A stretch of DNA of 53,819 nt from Saprolegnia diclina VS20 (taxonomy: Eukaryota > Oomycota > Saprolegniomycetes > Saprolegniales > Saprolegniaceae): NCBI RefSeq assembly GCF_000281045.1, contig NW_008246089.1, positions 586,535 to 640,353 of the forward strand, in the 5' to 3' direction. The notes under the pieces are model-generated. The model made no database searches, was not told where the DNA came from, and worked only from the letters and a program-made list of their open reading frames with translations. Below, piece by piece: positions 18,788-27,700 of this stretch (the first letter of the stretch is position 1; every line of letters begins with the position of its first letter). A program made the translations under genes and the position numbers.

Positions 18788-21720
18788 TTACGAGGCCGGC
18801 AATAGCGCCTGCAGGATCGTCGCCATCGACGGCCGCTTGGTCGGGTCTTCGTGGAAGCAGGCTTCGATCAGGTGATGGTATTGGAGAGGCACGGCCTCGT
18901 CGAGCGCGAGCCGGCCACCGCCCACCACGTGCGACGCCGCCATGTACGCCGGCATGTCGCCAAACGGCTTGGTCTCCGTGAACGTTTCCCACATGAGCAC
19001 GCCGAACGAGTACGAGTCGGACCGGAACGAGAAGGCGTGGGGTGGCGTGAGCGACTCGGGCGCCATGTACTTGAGCGGGCCGACGCCTTCGCTGAGCCGG
19101 GTCCCGCCATACGAGTTGACCCGCCGGCACATACCAAAGTCGCAAATTTTGCCCCGCAAGCCGTCGTCGACGAGGCAGTTGCTATCAGGCTTGGTTGAAA
19201 CATTGATAGAAAAGGGGAAACGGTACCGCGCGGCGATGTCGCGGTGCAAGAAGCCGCCTTCGTGGATGTTGAGAAACCCGGCGGCCGCGTCACACAGAAT
19301 TTGCGTCTTTTGATTCGTCGATAGCGCTGGCGCGTGGCTCTCCAAGCTCCCAAACGGAAGGTACTCGGTCACGAGACTCAGCGGCTGCGAGAGGTCTGTG
19401 CTTGCGCCCACGAACGGTACAATGCTCGGGTGGTGCCCAAACATGGCCAGCACCGCGGCTTCGTGCCGAAACTCTTGCACGATCTGGTCCGAGTTGTCAC
19501 CAAACTCGCTCGCTCGAATCGTCTTGACGACCACCTAGACAGACGGCATCGTATCGCAACCTGCGATGAGCAAGGCATCCGACGTACGTCTCGGCCATGG
19601 TACCGGGCTCGGTACGCGTCACCAAAGTTGCCGCGGCCCACGAGCTCCTTCATGTCGAGCGCCGTGAACGGAATCTCTTCAAACGTCTCGGGCAGCATCT
19701 CGAGCTGTGTGTTGAGCTCTGTCGCCTCCATGGACGCGGCCGAGATCGACGCAATGTACACGTAGGCGCGGAGGATCATGACCTTTGTCCCGACGACCAC
19801 CGTGGCTTTGAGGAGCACTTGGTCGCGGGTCGCCTGCGGTACGTTGCACTGGATGTCGTACGCAACGTGGGTCGCGGCGCCCTGCCACGGCAGAGCTTTT
19901 GTGGGCGCTTCGTCGACCAACGAAAACCCTTCGGGTAGCTCGAGCGTCACGTGGATGAGCGCACCGCGGCGCAAGTCAAACATGACGTCGCGCGAGAGCT
20001 GACGCGCGCTTCCGTCGGCGGTCGCAGCTTCGTGCATGTCGTCCCGCTGGTTGATCAGGAACGCCCAGACGGCAAGAGTAAACGAGCTCTGGGGCGATAC
20101 GCAGGCCGGGGCGTACGCCGTCAAGTGCACGTGGTCGAGCACATCGTCGGGTGCTAGTGCTGGCGCAAACGGCGTGTTCACCGACCGGTAGAGGCGGAAG
20201 CCGCGCGTCTTGGGCTCAAAGTCGCTCGACGAGAACGCCGCGGCCGATGGCGGCGACAGGTGGCCGTACATGCGCTCGTATTGCGTCGGGGACGGCCCGT
20301 CAAACTGGTCGTACTGCGGCGGCGACCGAACCAACGAACTCTCAAACAAGTTGCGGTACACGTCCGGCGACTGCGTGTGGAGGCTCCCGGGCATGTAGCT
20401 GTACGTGAGACTGCCCGCCGAAAAGGTACTGTACCCAATCGTGTTGTCGCCATACTCGTGGTCGTCGGGCGCCGACTCCATCTGGTACGTCCGTGGCGCC
20501 ACGTGAATGGCCATGGGGCCGCGCATCGGGCCGGCGGGCGACATGTGCGCACCGGCGATGACAAACGAGCTCGACTGACGTTTCTTCTCGAGGAGCTTCT
20601 GTCGCTCGTCTTCGACGCTCCGGCGCTCCTTCTCCAGACTCCGACGCAGCTTCTTGTTGTCTTTGGCTGCGGCTTCGAACCGCTTGTAGTCCTCGATACG
20701 CTTGTCAAGGGCTGCGAGCTCGGCGTCGAGGTCGTCTCTGTCGTCGGTGGCGGCAGTGTCTTCGGCCTCGCTTGCGATTGCGATCGCCACGGCCGTACCA
20801 TGGATCTGGATGGGAATTGGAGCAAGCGCGTCCGGCGAGGTGCTATGACGGGCCAGCGACTCGGTGGGAAGCTCCTCGTTGTGGGCGTGTGCCGTTGGTG
20901 CCAGCACGTCGTCCGGCGCGCTCGGGGACGCAGGGGCGGGTTCGGATGGTTGTGGAATCACGAGCGGCTTCTCAACCGTTAGGCTCGTTCTTGCGGGTTG
21001 GGAATTCTGCACAGGCAAGAGCGGTGGTGCCGGCTTGGTCGGCGACGACGGGTGTCGCGCAAACGTGTCGCGCACCTGCGTCGACGTGCTGTGGTACACA
21101 TTGATGGCGATGTCTCTTGCGAGCGGACGGCACTCGTCTCTGACGCTTGGCGCTGGCGACGGAAAGATGCTGTTGTACAAGCCAATGCTGATGGACACAA
21201 TGACGAGGCAAAGGATCTGCCCGATGACGAGGCCGGCCAAGAGGAAGAGCGACCACTTGACGAGCACTTCGACGGTCAAGCCGCCGCTCGCGTACGTGTC
21301 CATGGGCGCGTCTACGACCGTGTGCATGCCAAGGATCCAAATGGCGACTGGAATCGCCGAGAGCGGGCCGACAAACGTGGTCTTCCAGCCAAAGATGTAC
21401 AGAAGCGTGTGGAGGACGTGCGTACTCGTGAGCTCCGCCGGCCGTGTCTGCATGGACAGCGTGCGCTCGGTCTCATAGAGCGAGAGGACGCCGATCTCGA
21501 CGCGCCAGTAGTTGCGCACAAAGGCGGTCGCAAGGCCAACGAACCGCGCTTCGTACCCGCCGTCGCCGGCGCCGCCGCGTGCGATCGTGACGAGGCCAAA
21601 GGCTACGAACGAGAGAAGCGCCGCGAGGAAGAGGACCGTGTACAGGACCCACGTGCACACGAAGAAGACGATCGTCCGGCGGTTCGACCGGTTGCCGCCG
21701 AGGACAACGCTCGAGCCCAT
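18788..21720 (-). CDS. Membrane-anchored TKL-type protein kinase (copy 1)
   Basis: Three exons, complement(18788..19181, 19227..19534, 19588..21720), encode 944 aa; introns are 45 and 53 nt. The N-terminal 210 residues hold about three transmembrane segments (near 15-50, 125-145 and 170-205). A Ser/Pro-rich region and a coiled coil (about 340-395, [15 protein letters not shown]...) follow. Residues 530-660 form an unnamed domain shared with the second kinase at 48135-50768. The kinase domain (about 690-940) has [13 protein letters not shown] (Lys715), HRDIAARN (Asp810), DFG (828-830) and a MAPESL activation-segment end. All catalytic residues are present, so it should be active. HRDIAARN resembles tyrosine kinases more than typical Ser/Thr kinases. 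It is probably a signalling receptor; the ligand is unknown. Confidence 0.88.
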
Positions 21721-22140
21721 CAGTGAAAGGAAAGTCGCCGCCTCTGATTGGCCGCATCCCAAGATTTATGCGCCGGTTGTGCCACTCCAATTGTATTACA
21801 TACAAATTTCAAATGAATTGAATTGAAAATGGCCACGCATTTCGACCAATGGAGTTTTCCGACAGGCGGCGCCGTGGATCGCAGGGCTGCCAGCTGGACA
21901 CGACCTGGGCGCCGATGGCTGGTCGCGGACGCCAATGCAGGCGGCGGGCATGGGACGTACCTGCGGTGGGCCGTGGCCGGCAGACCATGGTCGATGCAAG
22001 CTTCGCCGTGGCCACGGCCATAGGAGCGTCGACGAAGCATCGCGATGGGTTCCGAGCACCGACCCGAGCACGTTCAGAGACGAGTAGTGTGCATGAGCGA
22101 ACGATGCTTTATTAGGTAGAGTACACGGGACATTATCTTC
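21721..22140. promoter_or_regulatory. Upstream region of kinase copy 1
   Basis: This 420-bp stretch lies between the TKL kinase start and the homoserine kinase stop, both on the minus strand. Several short open frames are present on both strands, but none has a recognisable product. It should hold the kinase promoter and the homoserine kinase 3' end. Confidence 0.45.
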
Positions 22141-23445
22141 TTACAAGTCGGTGATGTCGCCTTCGTAGCGCGCGACCATGTGGTCCGAGATCTTGGGGTG
22201 GACCTTGACGATGTGCGCACCGCGGTGTTCGGGGTTGGTGATGAAGACGCAGCCCTTGACGCCGACCTGGGCGGCTGCGTCGCGCATGGCGTCGGCGACC
22301 TTGGTCTCGGCACGCTCGCGCGCGACCTGCGTAAAGATGTCGCCCGAGAGACCGGACGTGATCGCGAGGACGCTCGGGCCCGCGCCGCTGAGGAAGCAGC
22401 CGTGCGCGCCGGCTTCGAGCGCCGCGTCAATCAGCGGAAAGAGGTGGCGGTACTGCGCGGCGCCACGCTGGGGCTGGTGCAAGCGATCCTGGACCGCGTG
22501 GCGCAGCTCCGGAAGGTTTCCAGACTGGAAGGCGTTCACGAGGATCGCCGCACGACCAATGTTGTACACGGCGTCGCTGCGGTCAATCTGTCATGCGCTA
22601 TATGAGCCATCGGCGAAAGACTGCAAAACGGACCTTCTCGGGGAGGATCGCGCGGGCTGCGCTCGTCTTACCCGTCGTCTCGGGAATGAAGAGCACGCAT
22701 TGCATCCCATCCGGGATCTGGACGCGCGACGAGTACCACCGGTCGTCGGTAAAGATACCCTAATGATGCAGTCGATCTGGATAAGAGGACGTGGATACGC
22801 GGGTCTCGTACGAGCTGAAGGCCGCCATAGATGCAAGGCGCAACGTTGTCGGGATGGCCTTCAATGCCCGCCGCCTACGTGTATATGTAGGAGAGCATGC
22901 ATCTCGTAACGACGCCGTACGATCTGCAAGAGCTCTTCCTTGCCGTGCACCGAGAGCTCGTGGCCGGCGATGACAAGACCGGCAATGATACCAGCAACGA
23001 TCCCTGCCGAGCTGCTTCCGAGGCCACGCGCAAAGGGAATACGGTTGCGGCAGTGGATGCGCAGCGTTGGCATCGGTTGGCCCGCGGCCTCGAACGCAGC
23101 CTTGAGGCCGACGACGATGAGGTTGGTCTCGTCGGTCGGGAGCACGCCCGCGCCCTCGCCTTCGTTCGTAAACGAAAAGGTAGCCGCCCGCTCGACTGTG
23201 AGCTCGTTCCAGATGTCGAGCGCCATGCCGATCGAGTCAAAGCCCGGGCCCAAGTTGGCGGTCGTCGCCGGCACTCGGACCGTGACGGAATCCTTGGGTC
23301 CAAAGCCGCTGCCCGTCGCCGAGGTCGCTTGGCGGGGCACTGCCGTAGGCTTGGGCTTGGGCGCCGCCTTCTTGGCGCCGACGTAGTAGACGAGCGCAGT
23401 GCAGAGCGCAGCAGCGGCGAGCTTCGTAGCAACGTCCGGAAGCAT
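22141..23445 (-). CDS. thrB: Homoserine kinase (GHMP family)
   Basis: Four exons, complement(22141..22587, 22634..22759, 22812..22874, 22921..23445), encode 386 aa; introns are 46, 52 and 46 nt. GHMP motif 1 is PATTANLGPGFD (59-70), the ATP-binding motif 2 is PFARGLGSSSAG (137-148), and the C-terminal glycine motif is LSGAGPS. EGHPDNVAP, typical of homoserine kinase, spans the second exon. The enzyme phosphorylates L-homoserine, the step before threonine synthase. About 45 extra N-terminal residues contain a hydrophobic stretch (about 9-22) followed by KKAAPKPKP, absent from bacterial ThrB. This could be a membrane anchor or targeting signal. The joined exons give a complete family-length core. 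Confidence 0.93.
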
Positions 23446-24499
23446 CTTGGGTTCTGGTGGATCGGGTGGTCAGTTGCTCACCTTGAAGTGACAAGCGCAG
23501 GAAGATTTTTGTGGCGTGGTGTCAAATGGGATCTTCCACTGTCTCAATCGTCTGCAATATATCAATAGTGTCTCAATATGGATCGGAGAACGACAGGGCG
23601 GTGGTATTCGATTCCGTTCGATGGGCCGCTCTCGTGTCATATCCTTCACTCTGTGAGGACATTTCAAGGGCATTCATGTGCGGTGCATGTACCTCCCGGG
23701 GCAGTCCTCGTCCGCCGGTGCATGCAACGTCCACGCAGAATCGAGACACAATTGAGATATTCGCCGGATCACAGATATCTCTGGCGCGCAGGAACTGTAT
23801 AAAACAGAGTTTAAAACATATATTGCGCAATCACATACAATCGAATGTATCGAACAAAGAAAGCAAACACAATCCGGAATTGCATATATCGAATATGGCA
23901 GTATATATATTTTGAGGGTATATGTCCACATACAAGTGTCTCGGCGCCAGCTGCTGTTGGCACTGACAAGTGGACGTCTGTCTCTGCGCCGAGGCTCACA
24001 ATTTGTCGGGTAATGTGATCACCACAACTCTCAGACGACGCTGACACGGTGGAACGTAATCGTCCGCGTCTACAAGCCTGATTCCGCGTCTTCGCGCAGG
24101 TTGTCATCGCGCCCGTTCAGCGCCGCACGACGTTTCCGTGCCACTGCCCAGTGGTGCCCGTTCGAGGCTCTTGGTGCGACCACTGACAGCGATCCCATGC
24201 ACGCTCATGCTTTCATTCTGGCGCGCCATTTTCAAATTCAAAAACTCTCGCCAGACGCCGCCGGGTCATCCATATACATACACAGGCGCACGCGAGCTCC
24301 GCCTACTCCCAACCGTGTATTACGCTGGACGAGCACCATGTTGCATCGACAGTGACGTGAACGTTGTCGACGCAATCGTGGGCGCCCAGTATCCGGATAC
24401 CAGAAACGCGCGCATACAAACACCAAGTCCAAGGCCGTTTCGCTTTTTTTCGCATGATTTTCCAACTGCGGTCAGTTTGCATTTTGCCCTTTCTGTGCG
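23446..24499. promoter_or_regulatory. Bidirectional region between homoserine kinase and WS/DGAT genes
   Basis: This 1054-bp stretch separates two divergent starts. It is AT-rich in the middle (about 23800-23930, with TATATATA). A perfect 12-bp palindrome, GTATCCGGATAC, lies at 24389-24400, 100 bp before the WS/DGAT ATG. Open frames of up to about 195 codons on the plus strand toward the right end shadow the acyltransferase gene. No RNA gene or mobile element was recognised. Confidence 0.5.
24389..24400. promoter_or_regulatory. Palindromic GTATCCGGATAC element
   Basis: A perfect 12-bp palindrome lies 100 bp upstream of the WS/DGAT start. The same core (TATCCGGA) lies upstream of several other genes in this window and is rare inside coding sequence, which suggests a binding site for a dimeric transcription factor. 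This is inference from recurrence only. Confidence 0.4.
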
Positions 24500-25888
24500 A
24501 TGCTCGAGACGATCTCGCTCCTCGCCGAGTGGCTTCCGAGCCCGCTGCAGTGGGCCTACCTCGTGCTGGCGCTTCTCGTCTCGTACTATGTGCTGTCGCC
24601 GTCCCGGTCCCGGCTCCCGCCTGGCGACGAGCCCGTGCGCGGCCACGACCTCTGCTGGTTCCTCCTCGACGACCAGATCCCGTTCATTATCAACGCGTTC
24701 CAGACCATGGACCGCATCTCGCTGAGCGAAGTGCGCGCGCTGGTGCAAGCCCGCATGGTGGACAAGCAGAACCGCCTCACGCACCGCATCGTCTACCACC
24801 ATGGCCGGCCATGCTGGAGCCGTGACGCCAACTTTAAGCTCGAGAAGCACGTGTACGCCGACGAGAACGCCAATGTGCACAGCGAAGCCGAGCTCAAGGC
24901 GTACGTGAGCAAGCACTACACGCGCGACTTGGACCGCTCGCGGCCGCTCTGGGAAATGATCCTCCTCGAAGACTACAGCCCAAGCGAGAGCGTCCTCGTC
25001 ATGCGTTTCCATCACGTTGTCGGCGACGGCATCTCGCTCGTCGCAATGATGTTTAACGCTGTCGACGAAGTCCCGACGCCGACCGCGGCACCCGTCAAGG
25101 TCGGACAAACCGCCTCGAGTCTCTCATTGCTCAAGAACGGCGGCAACAACATTGCCGCGGCCATTGGCCAGCTTCGCCCACGGGACGTCTCGCCGTACCG
25201 CCCGCCACGCGTGAGCGGCAAGATGCGTGCTGCGTGGAGCAGCAAGATCTCGCTCGCGGATCTCAAGTTTGTCAAAAACACATTCGAGTGCTCGATCAAC
25301 GATGTCGTCGTCGCGTGCGTCACCGCCGCGCTCCGCGCCTACCTTGAAAAGACGGGCGGGCTCAAGGCTACGGCGCGCGTGCGTGCGAGTCTCCCCGTCA
25401 ACCTCCGCGGTCCGTCGCTGAGCGCCAACCGAACGCTCCAAAACTACTTTGGCATTGTCTACTTTCAGTTCCCCGTGCACGAAGCCGACCGGCTGACGCG
25501 CTTGCACTTGGTCAAAGCGCGGGCCGCATCCATGAAGGCGTCGATCGAGCCGCATTTGACGCTCCTCGGTCTCAGCGTCATCGCCAACCTCCCGCTCTGG
25601 CTCGCGCGGCCGCTGCTGCATGTCATGAGCAGCAAGGCGACGCTCGTCTTCTCCAACGTCCCGGGCCTCCAAGAGCTATGCTCGATTGGCGGCAAGCGGC
25701 TCCACGACATACACTTCTTCGCACCGGGCGGGTTCCTCCCCATCAACATTTCCGTGCTCTCGTACGCACACAACGTCGACTGCAACGTTGGTGCTGACGA
25801 GAGTGTCTGCGACGACCCGCAGTACATTGCCGACGTCTTTGTGACGGAGTTTGAAGCACTGCATGCACTCGCCAAAGCCCGTACCTAA
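24500..25888 (+). CDS. Wax ester synthase/diacylglycerol acyltransferase-like (WS/DGAT) protein
   Basis: A single exon encodes 462 aa. A hydrophobic segment at about 17-33 suggests a membrane anchor. The acyltransferase motif HHxxxDG is present as FHHVVGDGIS (His171, His172, Asp176), preceded by RPLWEM (149-153), both typical of the WES acyltransferase domain. The C-terminal half matches the DUF1298-type region, with SNVPG and a final LSYAHNVDCNVGADE segment. The family transfers acyl-CoA to long-chain alcohols or diacylglycerol to make wax esters or storage lipid at ER or lipid bodies. Whether this copy favours wax ester or triacylglycerol synthesis cannot be told. It is convergent with the next gene, 71 bp away. 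Confidence 0.9.
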   Translation: MLETISLLAEWLPSPLQWAYLVLALLVSYYVLSPSRSRLPPGDEPVRGHDLCWFLLDDQIPFIINAFQTMDRISLSEVRALVQARMVDKQNRLTHRIVYHHGRPCWSRDANFKLEKHVYADENANVHSEAELKAYVSKHYTRDLDRSRPLWEMILLEDYSPSESVLVMRFHHVVGDGISLVAMMFNAVDEVPTPTAAPVKVGQTASSLSLLKNGGNNIAAAIGQLRPRDVSPYRPPRVSGKMRAAWSSKISLADLKFVKNTFECSINDVVVACVTAALRAYLEKTGGLKATARVRASLPVNLRGPSLSANRTLQNYFGIVYFQFPVHEADRLTRLHLVKARAASMKASIEPHLTLLGLSVIANLPLWLARPLLHVMSSKATLVFSNVPGLQELCSIGGKRLHDIHFFAPGGFLPINISVLSYAHNVDCNVGADESVCDDPQYIADVFVTEFEALHALAKART

Positions 25889-25959
25889 TCGTATTGTATA
25901 ATCGTTTTGCGTTTGTCTTGGAGTTGTGTTATCCAACATCGTCAGGTCTCTCGGTCCAG

Positions 25960-27318
25960 TTAGCGCGACGCTTTTGTGGCCTTGGGACCGCGGTGGCGGC
26001 GACTGCGGCCCGTTGGCGGGTGGTACTTGCGCTGGCAGTTGAAGCACGCGCGGCTGAGCCACGCCGACTTGTTGAGGATGCTCTCTTTGCGCAGCTCAAA
26101 GCTCACCGTGATACCGACGGCGCGAAACGGGTCGGCGGCCGCGAGCTCCAAGAACTTGGTCACGGCCTTCTCGTCAAACGCGTGGCCTTCCGCTTGCATG
26201 CGGTCGACCCAGCTTATGGTCGCGGCGCGAACGTCGTCCGCCGTCATGTTGGTCTGCATCTCGGAGCTGGCGTGGATTTGGATCGACTGCTTCTGGATCT
26301 CTTGCGGGGTCGGTGCGTCGTACAGATACCCTCGTTTCACGACCACGTCGTCGGCCGAGTCCTCCGTGGCGGTTGGCGACGCCGACGCGTCATCCTTCTC
26401 GACCTCGTGCGCGTCGCTTTCGTTGTCGTCGTGGTCCGAGTCGTTGACGCTGCGCTCCGACGACGTGCTTGGGCTTTGCGGCTCCTTTGGCGCGGGTTCG
26501 TCGGTCGTGAGGCGTGTGAGGAACGGGTCAAACTGCAGCGCGTGAAAGGTCGTGCCGTCGTCGTCGTCGTCATCGTCGTTTGCACGATTGTTTTCTTGTG
26601 GCACGTACACGCGGGGTGCGTCACCAAAGTCTTGAAGGAGCATGTCCTTGGCAAAGCTAAACTCGACATCGTCCGGTACCTCGTCCTCGTGGCGTGGCGT
26701 AGGATCTACGCGGTGGCGCGGCGAGCAAATCATGCCAAAGCTCGGCGCGGGCTTGGCACTCAAGCTGAGCTCTTGGTCGTTCTCGGACAAGACAGGAGAC
26801 CCTTGCGGCTCGAACGTTGTTGCTGGTGCGTCGGTTTCGATTGCGTCGAGCGGATGCAACCCAAGCGACGAAAAGGCGAGGTGGTCGGGCTCGGATGACG
26901 ACGCAGGCAGCGGTGGCGGCAGTTCGTGCGCGCTGTTATAGTTGTTGTTGCCTTCCATGCTCGGCGCCGGGTGCGAGAGCTGCGGTGGTGGCGCCGGGTA
27001 AAAGTAGCCAAACGGGTACGGACTGCGGTACAGCCCATACGGCGGCAAGACGAACGCGCTGAGCGGCGGCACCTGCAGCTGGTAGAGGCTGCTGTGGATC
27101 GCGCTCGGGTCGACGTACTGGCCTTGCGACAGCTGCTGTATGACCGACGCGACAAAGCTCAGCGAGGGCACGAGGTCGGGCGGGAGGGCGTGGGCCTGCA
27201 GCAGCACGTGGAGGACGTTCGGGAGGTACGGCGTCATCGGCGACTTGGTCGGGAAGGCCATGAGGAGGCTGCTGGACAGCGCCATGCAGCGCGCGACAAG
27301 CTCGTCGCTCACGTTCAT
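25960..27318 (-). CDS. Low-complexity protein with C-terminal CxxC, unknown function
   Basis: A single exon encodes 452 aa with codon use like its neighbours. The N-terminal 90 residues are helical and hydrophobic in part. A Pro/Tyr-rich stretch (about 90-125) follows, then a Ser/Glu/Asp-rich disordered middle with a poly-Asp run near residue 250. The last 100 residues look folded: a helical segment (AATISWVDRMQAEGHAFDE), then FELRKESILNKSAWLSRACF, a single CxxC and a basic tail. I do not recognise a family. One CxxC is not enough for a zinc finger unless the protein dimerises or uses nearby His. A nuclear or RNA-related role would suit the composition, but that is a guess. It has two TATCCGGAT elements 40-80 bp upstream. 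Confidence 0.75.
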   Translation of the reverse strand: MNVSDELVARCMALSSSLLMAFPTKSPMTPYLPNVLHVLLQAHALPPDLVPSLSFVASVIQQLSQGQYVDPSAIHSSLYQLQVPPLSAFVLPPYGLYRSPYPFGYFYPAPPPQLSHPAPSMEGNNNYNSAHELPPPLPASSSEPDHLAFSSLGLHPLDAIETDAPATTFEPQGSPVLSENDQELSLSAKPAPSFGMICSPRHRVDPTPRHEDEVPDDVEFSFAKDMLLQDFGDAPRVYVPQENNRANDDDDDDDGTTFHALQFDPFLTRLTTDEPAPKEPQSPSTSSERSVNDSDHDDNESDAHEVEKDDASASPTATEDSADDVVVKRGYLYDAPTPQEIQKQSIQIHASSEMQTNMTADDVRAATISWVDRMQAEGHAFDEKAVTKFLELAAADPFRAVGITVSFELRKESILNKSAWLSRACFNCQRKYHPPTGRSRRHRGPKATKASR

Positions 27319-27700
27319 CGAAGAGAGGAAAAGTGCGCGTTGACGGAGCGGCCAATGTATCCGGATATAGATACCATATCCTCGCGCGTATCCGGATTAT
27401 CCTGTGCCCCTTGGTGCAATGTCGATGGTTAATTCATTGTGAGAGGTAATACCTCTCAAATCGCATACATTCGGCAACTTCAACCTCGAATTCCGAAGAA
27501 AAGACGGTGTTTCGGTGCTTCTTTGGTGCCGCCTTGAAAAGAGCAATCGCTGTGTACACCAACATCTGCACGACTACCTGCTGCTTGCAAGGTACACCAT
27601 GCTACGCCATCTGGGCACGCCGTCGAGAATGCCCCGGTATTGTTACCGGCAGTAGGGCGAAGGGTATGTCTGGTTTGCGATGGATTCAAAGGGCGTTCGA
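27319..27700. promoter_or_regulatory. Upstream region with two TATCCGGAT elements
   Basis: This 382-bp stretch lies between the low-complexity gene start and the FAM194-domain gene stop. TATCCGGATA at 27358-27367 and GTATCCGGATTATCC at 27388-27402 lie 40-84 bp before the ATG at 27318, where a proximal promoter element is expected. The pair is spaced by about 30 bp. No coding sequence was recognised. Confidence 0.45.
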
